From Paenibacillus radicis (ex Xue et al. 2023) (GTDB lineage: Bacteria; Bacillota; Bacilli; Paenibacillales; NBRC-103111), in the NCBI RefSeq assembly GCF_024722015.1, contig NZ_JANQBD010000011.1, forward strand, positions 1 through 64,000: a stretch of DNA of 64,000 nt, given 5' to 3'. The position numbers and the translations under genes were made by a program. Below the pieces are notes generated by a model, which was not told where the DNA came from, did no database searches, and worked only from the letters and a program-made list of their open reading frames with translations. Below, in pieces: positions 16,608 through 28,200 of this stretch (position 1 is its first letter; each line of letters begins with the position of its first letter).

Positions 16608-18926
16608 TCAACTGTTACGCTCTTTATATTCGCCCGGTGTCATGCCTGTGTACTTCTTGAAGATCCGGTTAAAGCTGTAGCTGTTACTGTATCCGACTTC
16701 CTCAGCAATCTCATTTATTTTCATTCCTGTGCTAATCAGCATCTCCTGCGCCGCTCTAACCCGAATACCGATCAAATATTCAAGGAAATTACATTCCATT
16801 TGCTCCTTAAACAACCGGCTTAAGTAGGAGACGCTAAAATCAAACTTTTCGGCAATCAGATTGAGTGACAAATCAGCGCGTTGGTAATTATCGTGAATAT
16901 AGTCGAGTATTTTGGGAAATGCCTCGTTTTTACTGCGGCTGCTTCGTTTTTCCTGAATTAACCGGATGAGCTCGATCAAAATATTTTTGCTATAAGCGCG
17001 TATTTCAGCCAACTCCTGGGAATTATTGATTGTCTGGTACAAATCCCCGTGTTTTCTGGTTATTTCCGATACATCCACGTTAAGCTCCAATGCCTCACTC
17101 AAAGATTCGACCAATACCTGGACGCAAAGCTGCTTCATCGTTTCCGGAGGAAAGTTTTCCTGCACTGCCTTATTTATGAGCTCGTCGAAAAGCTGCTCCG
17201 TCTTCTTCACGTTCCCCTCACGCAAAGCATCTGCCACACCTTCGCGCGTAGCGAAAATTTTAATCGTACTCTCGCTTGAAGGAATTTTTAAATCCTCGAT
17301 TGATAGGACCATATTCATTCCAAGCACCAGCTTATACTTTAAAGCTTCCAACGATTCCAGATAGGCTAGCTTAAGCCCTCTCATGTTCTCGGTATGTCTG
17401 CTCAAGCCTATTGAAACCGATTTGTTGAAGTACTGTTCAACTGAGCTGTGTATCAACTCGCCAATAGACAGAGCAGTTACGATATTCCCTGAAGCATTCT
17501 CGTCCTCAAAGCTCATAATGAAGGCGGCCTTCCCGAGTTCAAGCTGAATAGAAGCTCCTTTCCCGGTAGCATTCATATATTCCTCCGCCATATTACATAG
17601 CCCGTATGTATATAACTGTGCATCCCTTTCGCTGCCCAGCTCCTCCGGCTTATCGAACTCAGCGACCATCACAATGTAATTGCTTGAATATAAACGAATG
17701 CCCAAAAAGTCAAAAAGCGGTTTTTCCGCCACAGAGCTTGTCCTGTTCCCTAATAGAAGGTCCATGAGCAAACTCCACTTCATGACCGGTTTACTATCTC
17801 GGAGCTGCTGATTCATCGTGCGGTTATCGGTGATGACCTGACTGAACTTTTTCTCCAAATAATCCAGATTACCGTACATTTCGGCCGGACTGGAATCGGC
17901 TTCCCCCTTCAATTGCGTACTGATGCTCCGTAAGGCTTGCTGCATAGGCCGGTAAAACCGGTTGCTTAGCATTAAGGCCGCAATAACTGCAAATACGACC
18001 ATTCCCAAAGCTACTGTGAGCAAAATATTACGAATAACCCCCAGCTGCTCATCCTGCTTTTCATCAGGCATGAAATTCATAAATATCCATCCGGTATAAG
18101 GCGAGGTATAGTAGTAGACCTGACCGTTCATGCCGTCGATCTGTATTTTCTGCTGACCGCTCTGCTGTAATTGATCGAAGTCATCCCCGAACCATATTTT
18201 TCCGGTGTTCTGATAAAGCTGTTCTTTATTCTGATGTGAGATAACATTGCCCATTCCGTCCATTACAAAAACTTGCCCTAGCCTGGAGTTCGTATCGCTA
18301 ATAAGCTCATTGAGCTTTTCTTCATTTATATTTGCGGCAACGGATCCTTTTTTTCTTGAGCCTGTAGCTGTTAAAGGATAGGAGCGCATGAGTGTGATGA
18401 CATTTTTATTAATGCTGTAGCTTGTATTGGCGTTATAGGTTACTTTGCGCGGACCGATCCAGACGGATATATCGTTGATCTTATGAAACATATCGACCCA
18501 TTCAGAATCGAAAAATTGACTGCGTTTCTCCAATGTACTGCTGGAGGCGATAAGGTTGTTGCCGGATGAGTAAAGATAGATCGAGCTTAGGATGTTGTTG
18601 GCATCCAGTATCGTCCGGAGCGTGTTGGATAAATTGTTAAACACCTCGTATTTTTGCTGATCCTCAAGGAGATTCCCCTCCATAAACCGTACGACTTCCA
18701 TCTCTTGCACCAAGTTCAACGTTGTTTTATCTATACCGCGAAGCACCAAATCAACCTTTTGTCCAAGCTGCTTCAGCAGGTCAATTCGGGTCGCATCCAA
18801 ATCCTCCTTAACATGAACAGCTACACTCCAATAAGACAAGCTTGCGGTAAGGATGACAATACTAACAAACACGGCTACATATACGATTAGCACTTTCTGT
18901 GGAATTCTTCTTTTAATTGTCCTCAT
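16608..18926 (-). CDS. Membrane-bound AraC-family regulator with extracellular sensor
   Basis: A 772-residue regulator of the type common in Paenibacillus next to LplB/LplC/YtcQ transporters. A first membrane helix (about residues 12-33), an extracellular Cache-like sensor of some 260 residues and a second helix (about 297-318, LLTVALGMVVFAVIAALML) lead into a cytoplasmic linker. At the C terminus comes the AraC double helix-turn-helix, with SLNLIAEKFDFSVSYLSRLF and then EIAEEVGYSNSYSFNRIF and KKYTGMTPGEYK. It lies upstream of, and on the same strand as, the glycan operon and probably activates it when substrate is bound outside. Paired TTTTTGATA repeats before its own start suggest autoregulation. 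Confidence 0.88.
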   Translation of the reverse strand: MRTIKRRIPQKVLIVYVAVFVSIVILTASLSYWSVAVHVKEDLDATRIDLLKQLGQKVDLVLRGIDKTTLNLVQEMEVVRFMEGNLLEDQQKYEVFNNLSNTLRTILDANNILSSIYLYSSGNNLIASSSTLEKRSQFFDSEWVDMFHKINDISVWIGPRKVTYNANTSYSINKNVITLMRSYPLTATGSRKKGSVAANINEEKLNELISDTNSRLGQVFVMDGMGNVISHQNKEQLYQNTGKIWFGDDFDQLQQSGQQKIQIDGMNGQVYYYTSPYTGWIFMNFMPDEKQDEQLGVIRNILLTVALGMVVFAVIAALMLSNRFYRPMQQALRSISTQLKGEADSSPAEMYGNLDYLEKKFSQVITDNRTMNQQLRDSKPVMKWSLLMDLLLGNRTSSVAEKPLFDFLGIRLYSSNYIVMVAEFDKPEELGSERDAQLYTYGLCNMAEEYMNATGKGASIQLELGKAAFIMSFEDENASGNIVTALSIGELIHSSVEQYFNKSVSIGLSRHTENMRGLKLAYLESLEALKYKLVLGMNMVLSIEDLKIPSSESTIKIFATREGVADALREGNVKKTEQLFDELINKAVQENFPPETMKQLCVQVLVESLSEALELNVDVSEITRKHGDLYQTINNSQELAEIRAYSKNILIELIRLIQEKRSSRSKNEAFPKILDYIHDNYQRADLSLNLIAEKFDFSVSYLSRLFKEQMECNFLEYLIGIRVRAAQEMLISTGMKINEIAEEVGYSNSYSFNRIFKKYTGMTPGEYKERNS

Positions 18927-18969
18927 AACCTGAATAATAACTCAATGCATTGTGGTTTGCTAGGAACTA

Positions 18970-18997
18970 TTTTTGATAAGGTACACCATTTTTGATA
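18970..18997. promoter_or_regulatory. Paired TTTTTGATA repeats upstream of the AraC-type gene
   Basis: TTTTTGATA at 18970-18978 and again at 18989-18997, 19 bases apart (about two helical turns on the same face). They match the core of the repeats upstream of the transporter operon. Confidence 0.5.
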
Positions 18998-19126
18998 TGG
19001 AGGTTGAGATGAGAAAAGCTTCTGATAAAAGTCTTTTTACATCTTAAAAGCTGGCGCTTAACACCCTTTCACCCTAAAGAATACGAGGACTTTTTCATCC
19101 CTTAGGCGATTGCGCTGTCAAGCATA

Positions 19127-19168
19127 CAAAAAGCAAGCTATCGCACCTATTCGTGCGGCAGCTTGCTT
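19127..19168 (-). terminator. Terminator of the giant surface-protein gene
   Basis: Minus strand: AAGCAAGCT (19168-19160) pairs with AGCTTGCTT (19139-19131), extended by an inner CGCAC/GTGCG stem, followed by Us. It lies 36 bases past the stop. Confidence 0.85.
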
Positions 19169-19204
19169 CTTCGTAAACTCAGATTTCTTCGATAAGTACA
19201 ATGA

Positions 19205-22200
19205 TTATTTTTTTTGTAACTGCAGCGCTCTTAAAATGACAGTCAAGGCTTCAGCACGTGTGGTGTTAGCTTTCGGCTTCACTGTGCCGTCCTCGTAGCC
19301 GTTAATTAAGTTTTTAGCAGCTGCGGCTGTTAATGCGTTGCGAGCCCAGTCGGATATTTCAGCGTTATCCGCAAAGCTGATTTTCATATCCGTTGAATCG
19401 ATCTGTGCCGCACGAATTACTATCACAGCCATTTGCTCACGGGTAATCAAGTCGTCAGGACCAAAGGTGCTCACACTATACCCGGTAACAACGCCAAGTG
19501 TGGAAGCAGTCTCAATTGCACTTCGGGCCCAATGAGCTTCGGTATCAGCAAAAGCTTTGCCTGTTTGTGCCTGGAGATGAAAGGCTTTTACAATGACAGT
19601 AACAAACTCAGCCCTTGTTATACGGTTATCCGGTTTAAAAGTATCGTCCGAATAGCCATTAATCACGCCAAGTTGAACCAAATCGTGAATGTTCATTTCA
19701 GCCCAATGCCCTTTGGTATCGCTAAAATCCGCTACTGCCGCCGGAGGATTGGTGATCTCCTTTTTATCCAACTCCAGAACAGCAAATTTCGTAAAATGAC
19801 GAACAGTTCCCGAGACGGTTCCGTTAGTCAGGTCTACTTTCTGATCATCTAACTGTATCCATCTATGCTCCTTTTCGTTCAACCAATACAAGCTTACAGT
19901 TGATTTAGTAAAGTCAATCTTAGTTCTGTCGAAGGGTAATGTAATAATAACTGCCTTACTGAAATCACCAGCTTTATCCTTCTTAATCTCGTATATCTCA
20001 CTCACTAAGCTCATTGAAGCGACAATAGGAAGAATGGATATATCGCCTATCTTATCTACATTAACCTGATTATCGCTGTCTATGGCTCCGAGTGGCACAT
20101 CGATTTGGGCTCCGTTCAAGATCAGAGTTCCCCCATAAGCTGCCAAAATGGTTCCGAAGTTGACAGGGCCGCCGCCACCGCCTCCTCTGCCGCTGCTAAT
20201 CGTTGGGGTAATTGGCGAGTAGAAGACATATTTCGTGAAGTGCTTTGTCCACACCACAATATCTTCGCCAACCGTGATTTTGGCATCCCCACCCGGGGCA
20301 ATTTCGTGATCTGCGGTCGTCCGGATATCTGCCGATACTGAGCCCGTGATCGGAATCAGCTCACCACTTCTTACGTAGCCAACCAATTTGCCTCCCTGTT
20401 TCGGGAACAGCAAGCGTATGGCTTTGTCAAAAGTTAACGTAACATCCGAAGAACCCATTTCAATAACCCCGCTCACATTGCTAGCGCTGACCGATACACT
20501 GTTGTTGCTCTGCACTTCTGGCAGCCTGATGGTGCCATCCCAAGCCGCAGGAGCAGTAACTTTCGTGCCTTCCGGAATCACCACCAACACTTTGCCTTGG
20601 GAGGTTTCCACTTGCACTTCGATTAATGGGAGGATGGCCTCTTTGTTCGATCCTACAGTAATTGGCACAACTGCAATCTTTGCATTCGTTATGCCCAATG
20701 GTGCAGTAATAGTTACGGGCTCACTAGTTACCTGAATGGATGTGTCAGACACAGCCGTTATAGCCACAGCTCTTTTGATAGTCACTCTATATGTTAATTT
20801 CGTTGTGCCATCTTGTGCTGTCACTTCAATCGTAACGAGATTTCTGCCAGCATTTAATCGAATTTCTTTGGACGTTGCAATTTCAGAGTTTATTTTCACA
20901 CTGGCACGAGCTTCTTCGGGAAAAGCCTTCAAAGTCAGAACATCCACACTATTTCCCACAGACATGGTGTAGTCAAAGATAGCCCTGTTAAACTCAAACA
21001 CAGCGTCGCTTACTTGTAAGGACTGCAACTGAGCATTACTGTATGCTGCAGATGCTTTATTCACGTACACGAGATAAGTTTTACTTGAGCCGTTGTGATC
21101 AGTTACCACCAATTCCATTCGGTTGCTGCCCACATCGAGCGGGATCGGTTGAGTTGACTTCCCGCTGATTAAGTTAAGCGGACCCCACACAAGCACATTA
21201 CCACTGTTGTACAAGCTACCTACAATGCTGGAGTTGCTATCATACACGCTTGCCGTAACGCTAATACTCGGTATTTGACTAGTCACATTAAAATGATACG
21301 TAGTTCCCGTTACAGTATCGGCAACTAATGTTAGTCCCCCGCTCGACAGTGTCAGCGCGCTTAGATTTGATCCGTCCCCTGCAACAGCAGCCCTTGTTAC
21401 AACCACAATATAGGATGCAATCGTTCCATCTTGCGCGGTGACGGTGTAGATCACTGGTGAAGTGAAGTCGTTCGCCGTTGTCCCGCTTACTTGCGCGGTG
21501 GTTCTTACCTTCACCGTCGATCCTACGGAACTTGTGAAGGTTGCAACTAGTGACGTTACGGTCGTTGCGTTGGGTACGGTTAAAGTTATATTCGTGCCAT
21601 TGATTGTACCCACTACCGCCGGCTGCAAGCCTTCGAAGCTGAACGCTGTCAGCTCTTTGGCGCTGCCCGCAGCTACTGTAACCGTTACGGTGTAATTCTT
21701 CGTTGTTCCGTTCTGCGCGGTGACGGTGTAGGTCACCGGGGCAGCGAAGTCGTTCGCCGTCATGCCGCTCACTTGAGCGGTGGCGCCTACCTTCACCGTC
21801 GATCCTACGGAACTCGTGAACGTTGCAACTAGCGATGTTACCGCTGTTGCGTTTGGTACGGTTAGCGTTATATCCGTTCCATTGATTGTACCTACTACCG
21901 CTGGCTGCAAGCCTTCGAAGCTGAACGCTGTCAGTTCTTTGGCACTGCTTGCAGCTACTGCCACCGTTACGGTGTAGATCTTCGTCGTTCCATCCTGCGC
22001 GGTGACGGTGTAGGTTACTGGTGTAGTGAAGTCGTTAGCGGTCGTACCGCTCGTTTGCGCGATGGTGCCTACCTTCACTGTCGATCCCGCTGAACTCGTG
22101 AACGTTGCAACTAGCGACGTTACGGTCGTTGCGTTGGGTACGGTTAGCGTTATATCCGTTCCATTGATCGTACCCACTACCGCTGGCTGCAAGCCTTCGA

Positions 22201-25200
22201 AGCTGAACGCTGTCAGATCTTTAGCGCTGCTCGCAGCTACTGTTACGGTGACCGTCCAGTTCTGTGTGCTCCCATCTGCTGCTTTGATCACATAGGCTAC
22301 AGGTGTCATGAAATCATTAGCGGTTGCTCCACTTACTTGGTTCACGGCACCGACCTTCGCCGAGGCTCCCGCAGATAAACTGAACGTTGCCACCAAGCTG
22401 TTCAAGCTAGTGCTATGCGCCACTTCTATCACCACTGTGTGCGCAGTCGCATCGATCGTTGCTGCTCCGGTTTGCTCAGCCAAGCTGAACGCTGTCAGAT
22501 TTTTCTCGCTACTGGCAGCTACTGTTACGGTTACAGTGTAATTCTTCGTTGTTCCGTTCTGCGCGGTGACGGTGTAGCTCACTGGTGTGGTGAAGTCGTT
22601 CGCCGTCGCCCCACTTACTTGCGCGGTGTTGCCTACCTTCACTGTCGATCCTGCTGAACTCGTGAATGTCGCAACTAGTGAAGTTACCGCTGTTCCATAA
22701 GGCACGGTTAATGCTATATCCGTTCCATTGATCGTTCCCACTGCCGCTGGCTGCAAGCCATCGAAGCTGAACGCTGTCAGCTCTTTCGCACTATTCGCCG
22801 CAACAGTCACGGTGACCGTCCAGTTCTGCGCGCTCCCATCTGCTGCTGTGATCACGTAGCCTACAAGTGCCGTGAAATCATTAGCTGTTGCTCCGCTTAC
22901 TTGATTGACGGCGCCAACCTTCGCCGAGGCTCCCGCAGATAAACCGAACGTTGCCACCAAGCCGTTCAAGCTGGTTCCATGCGCCACTTCTATTGCTACT
23001 GTGTGTGCGATCGTATCGATCGTTGCCGCTCCGGTTTGCTCTGCCAAGCTGAACTCACTCAGCTCTTTCTCGCTGCTCGCAGCCACTGCCACCGTTACAG
23101 TGTAGCTTTTCGTTGTTCCATTCTGCGCTGTGACGGTGTAGATCACTGGCAAAGCAAAGTCATTCGCCGTCACTTCACTCACTTGTGCGACCGAGCCTAC
23201 CTTCACCGTCGATCCGCCCGAACTCATGAATGTCGCAACTAGCGACGTTACCGCTGTTCCATAAGGCACGGTTAATGCTACATCCGTTCCATTGATCGTT
23301 CCCACTACCGCAGGCTGCAAGCCATTGAAGCTGAACGTAGTCAGATCCTTCGCACTACTCGCCGCAACAGTCACGGTGACCGTCCAGTTCTGCGTGCTTC
23401 CATCTGCTGCTGTGATCACGTAGCCTACAGGTGTCGTGAAATCATTAGCGGTCGTGCCGCTTACTTGGTTCACGATGCCAACCTTCGCCGAGGCTCCCGC
23501 AGATAAACTGAACGTTGCCACCAAGCTGTTCAAGCTAGTGCCATGCGCCACTTCTATTGCTACTGTGTGTGCAGTCGCATCGATTGTTGCTGCTCCGGTT
23601 TGCTCAGCCAAGCTGAACGCTGTCAGATTTTTCTCGCTACTGGCAGCTACTGTTACGGTGACCGTCCAGGTCTGTGTGCTCCCATCTGCTGCTGTGATCA
23701 CATAGGCTACAGAAGTCGTGAAATCGTTAGCGGTCGTGCCACTCACTTGGTTCACGGTACCAACCTTCGCCGAGGCTCCCGCAGATAAACTGAACGTTGC
23801 CACCAAGCTATTCAAACTGGTGCCGTGCGCCGCTTCTATCGCCACCGTGTGCACATTCGCATCGATCGTTGCCGCTCCGGTTTGCTCAACCAAGCTAAAC
23901 GCTGTCAATTCTTTCGCACTGCTTGCAGCTACTGTTACGGTTACGGTGTAATTCTTCGTTGTTCCATTTTGCGCGGTGACGGTGTAGATCACTGGCAAAG
24001 CAAAGTCATTCGCGGTCACTCCGCTCACTTGTGCAACCGAGCCTACCTTTAACGTCGATCCGCCTGAACTCGTAAATGTCGCAACTAGCGACGTTACCGG
24101 TGTTCCATAAGGCACGGTTAATGCTACATCCGTGCCACTGATCGTACCCACTACCGCAGGCTGCAAGCCTTCGAAGCTGAACACTGTCAGCTCTTTCGCA
24201 CTACTCGCTGCAACAGTTACGGTGACCGTCCAGGTCTGTGTGCTCCCATCTGCTGCTGTGATCACGTAGCCTACAAGTGCCGTGAAATCATTAGCTGTTG
24301 CTCCGCTTACTTGATTGACGGCGCCAACCTTCGCCGAGGCTCCCGCAGATAGACTGAACGTTGCCACCAAGCTGTTCAAGCTAGTGCTATGCGCCACTTC
24401 TATCACCACTGTGTGCGCAGTCGCATCGATCGTTGCCGCTCCGGTTTGCTCTGCCAAGCTGAACGCACTCAGCTCTTTATCGCTACTGGCAGCTACTGTT
24501 ACGGTTACGGTGTAATTCTTCGTCGTTCCATTCTGCGCGGTGACGGTGTAGGTCGCCGGCAAAGCAAAGTCATTCGCCGTCACTCCGCTCACTTGTGCGA
24601 CCGAGCCCACCTTCACCGTCGATCCGCCCGAACTCATGAATGTCGCAACTAGCGACGTTACCGGTGTTCCATAAGGCACGGTTAATGCTACATCCGTGCC
24701 ACTGATCGTACCCACTACCGCTGGCTGCAAGCCATCGAAGCTAAACGCAGTCAGCTCTTTCGCACTACTCGCAGCTACTGTTACGGTGACCGTCCAGTTC
24801 TGCGTGCTCCCATCTGCTGCTGTGATCACGTAGGCTACAGGAGTCGTGAAATCGTTAGCGGTCGTACCGCTCACTTGATTCACGTTGCCAACCTTCGCCG
24901 AGGCTCCCACAGATAAACTGAACGTTGCCACCAAGCTATTCAAACTGGTGCCGTGGGCCACTTCTATCGCCACCGTGTGCGCATTCGCATCGATCGTTGC
25001 CGTTCCGGTTTGCTCTGCCAAGCTGAACGCACTCAGCTCTTTATCGCTACTCGCCGCTACTATTACACTGACCGTCCAGGTCTGTGTGCTCCCATCTGCT
25101 GCTGTAATCACATAAGCTAAAGGAGTCGTGAAATCATTAGCGGTTGCTCCGCTTACTTGATTCACGGTACCAACCTTCGCCGAGGCTCCCGCAGATAAAC

Positions 25201-28200
25201 TGAACGTTGCCACCAAACCGTTCAAGCTGGTGCCTTGCGCCACTTCTATTGCTACTGTGTGCGTAGTCACATCGACAGTTGCCACTCCGGTTTGCTCTGC
25301 CAAACTGAACGCTGTCAGCTCTTTATCGCTACTGGCAGCTACTGTTACAGTTACGATGTAATTCTTCGTCGTTCCATTCTGCGCTGTGACGGTGTAGATT
25401 ACTGGCAAAGCAAAGTCATTCGCCGTCACTCCGCTCATTTGTGCGACCGAGCCTACCTTCACCGTCGATCCGCCCGAACTCGTGAATGTCGCAACTAGTG
25501 ACGTTACCGCTGTTCCATAAGGTACGGTTAGTGCTACATCCGTGCCACTGATCGTTCCCACTACCGCTGGCTGCAAGCCTTCGAAGCTGAACACTGTCAG
25601 CTCTTTCGCACTACTCGCTGCAACAGTTACGGTGACCGTCCAGTTCTGCATGCTCCCATCTGCTGCTGTGATCACGTAGCCTACAGGTGTCGTGAAATCA
25701 TTAGCTGTTGCTCCGCTTACTTGATTCACGGTACCAACCTTCGCCGAGGCTCCCGCAGATAAACTGAACGTTGCCACCAAGCTATTCAAGCTGGTTCCGT
25801 GCGCCACTTTTATCGCTACTGTGTGCGCGATCGTATCGATCGTTGCCGCTCCGGTTTGCTCTGCCAAGCTGAACGCACTCAGCTCTTTATCGCTACTGGC
25901 AGCTACTGTTACGGTTACGGTGTAATTCTTCGTCGTTCCATTCTGCGCGGTGACAGTGTAGGTTACTGGCAAAGCAAAGTCATTCGCCGTCACTCCGCTC
26001 ACTTGTGCAACCGAGCCTACCTTCACCGTCGATCCGCCCGAACTCGTGAATGTCGCAACTAGCGACGTTACCGTTGTTCCATAAGGTACGGTTAATGCTA
26101 CATCCGTGCCACTGATCGTTCCCACTACCGCAGGCTGCAAGCCATCGAAGCTGAACACTGTCAGCTCTTTCGCACTACTCGCCGCAACAGTCACGGTGAC
26201 CGTCCAGTTCTGCGTGCTCCCATCTGCTGCTGTAATCACATAAGCTAAAGGAGTCGTGAAATCGTTAGCGGTTGCTCCGCTCACTTGATTCACGGTGCCA
26301 ACCTTCGCCGAGGCTCCCGCAGATAAACTGAACGTTGCCACCAAGCCGTTCAAGCTGGTTCCGTGCGCCACTTCTATTGCTACTGTGTGCGTAGTCACAT
26401 CGACAGTTGCCGCTCTGATTTGCTCAGCCAAGCTGAACGTTGTTAGCTCTTTCGCACTGCTCGCAGCAACAGTCACAGTGACCGTCCAGTTCTGCGTGCT
26501 CCCATCTGCTGCTGTGATCACATAAGCTACAGGATTCGTGAAATCGTTAGCGGTCGTGCCGCTCACTTGATTCACGGTGCCAACCTTCGCCGAGGCTCCC
26601 GCAGATAAACTGAACGTTGCCAATAAGCCGTTCAAGCTGGTTCCGTGCGCCACTTCTATCGCTACTGTGTGCGTAGTCGTATCGATCATTGCCGCTCCGG
26701 TTTGCTCAGCCATGCTAAACGCGGTTACTTCTTTCTCACTGCTCGCCGCCACTGTTACGGAGACTGTCCAGTTCTGCGTGCTCCCATCTGCCGCTGTGAT
26801 CACATAGGCTACAGGAGTCGTGAAATCGTTAGCGGTCACTCCGCTCACCTGATTCACGGTGCTAACCTTCGCAGAGGCACCCACAGATAAACCGAATGTT
26901 GCTATCAAGCTGTTCAAGTTGGTGCCGTGAGCCACTTCTATCGCTACTGTGTGTGCAGTCACATCGATTGTTGCCGCTCCGGTTTGCTCAGCCAAGCTGA
27001 ACGCTGTCAGCTCCTTCTCACTGCTCGCGTCAACGGTCACGGTATAGATAACCTTTGTTGTTCCATCCTGTGCAGTTACTATAACCTTCTTGCCAGAAGC
27101 TAAGGTAGTCGCCACAGTTGTTTCATCCTCATCGTAAACCTCAAACGTAGCATTCGCTGCTGGCGTGATCGCTGCCTTCAATGCAGCTAACGTTATGCCA
27201 TAGGTAATGTTCGTAATGGTTTCGTTCCTCGTGCCGCCTGTGCTTACTATCCCTATCGTGGAGGTCAGTGTTGCTATCGTGCTTATTGCACTCCATTTCG
27301 CATATAAGGTTGTATTGGACGTGATTATGTAGGAATCCCCCGGATTATAAGAACTACCTGTACCGTTCGCTTGCGTGTTCCATCCATCGAAGGTATATCC
27401 CGTCTTTATTAAATCTAATGTCCCCGTATAAATACTCGCTTTTACTCCTGGCATGTAAGAATGACTAGTTGGAACGGTCCCGCTGGTGTTTCCATTCCCG
27501 TCATAGTCTAAATAAGCCTGAATTGCCGGCAAATAGGGATACCCGCCGTTATGTATTGAATCTATCGCCCATATATTCGAAAAATCCCAAATATGAGCAT
27601 TATCTGCTTCATAAGTGCTTTTATCCTGCATCTGTGCAGTAGATTTGCCTACGCCTCCGGCTGAAACCGATTGTCCTGTTGTTGCTGTGTCGTAGAAGCT
27701 GTTGATAGCCTCTCCTCCGCCACCAAGATAACTATCAAGTCTTTCACCAACCAGGCCGCCTACATCCACACTTCCGCTCACGCGTCCAGTGGCATAGCTG
27801 TTGTTGATCATTCCGCCACCGTTTTGGCCGGCTAAACCGCCCACTTTAGCATTTCCCTCTACTTGTCCTGAAGCATAGCTGTTGTTAACATATCCATAAC
27901 GGTTCCAACCAACCAAGCCTCCCACCATTTCACTATCAGCACTTCCTATCACATTCCCTAAGGCGTAACTGTTGCTGACCGCTCCACTGTCGAAGTTATC
28001 GTTGTAACCAACCAAGCCTCCTACACCATATGCTCCGCCCACTTTCCCTGTGGCATAACTGAGGCTGACTGTTCCGAAAATATTGCTGCCAACCAAACCG
28101 CCTACATGAGAGCTTAAATCACCTTCGCTCAAGTTCACATTCCCAGTCGCGTAGCTGTTGCTGATATTTCCATTAATGCTGTCGCCAACCAAGCCTCCTA

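Noticed and set aside
20105..26890. Many plus-strand ORFs of 60-90 codons at a 282-base period
   Set aside because: They are shadows of the giant minus-strand gene; their regular spacing follows its repeats and none has a ribosome binding site.
21377..27016. Tandem repeats considered as a CRISPR array
   Set aside because: Units are 282 bases, coding in one frame throughout and without spacers; no cas genes are near.
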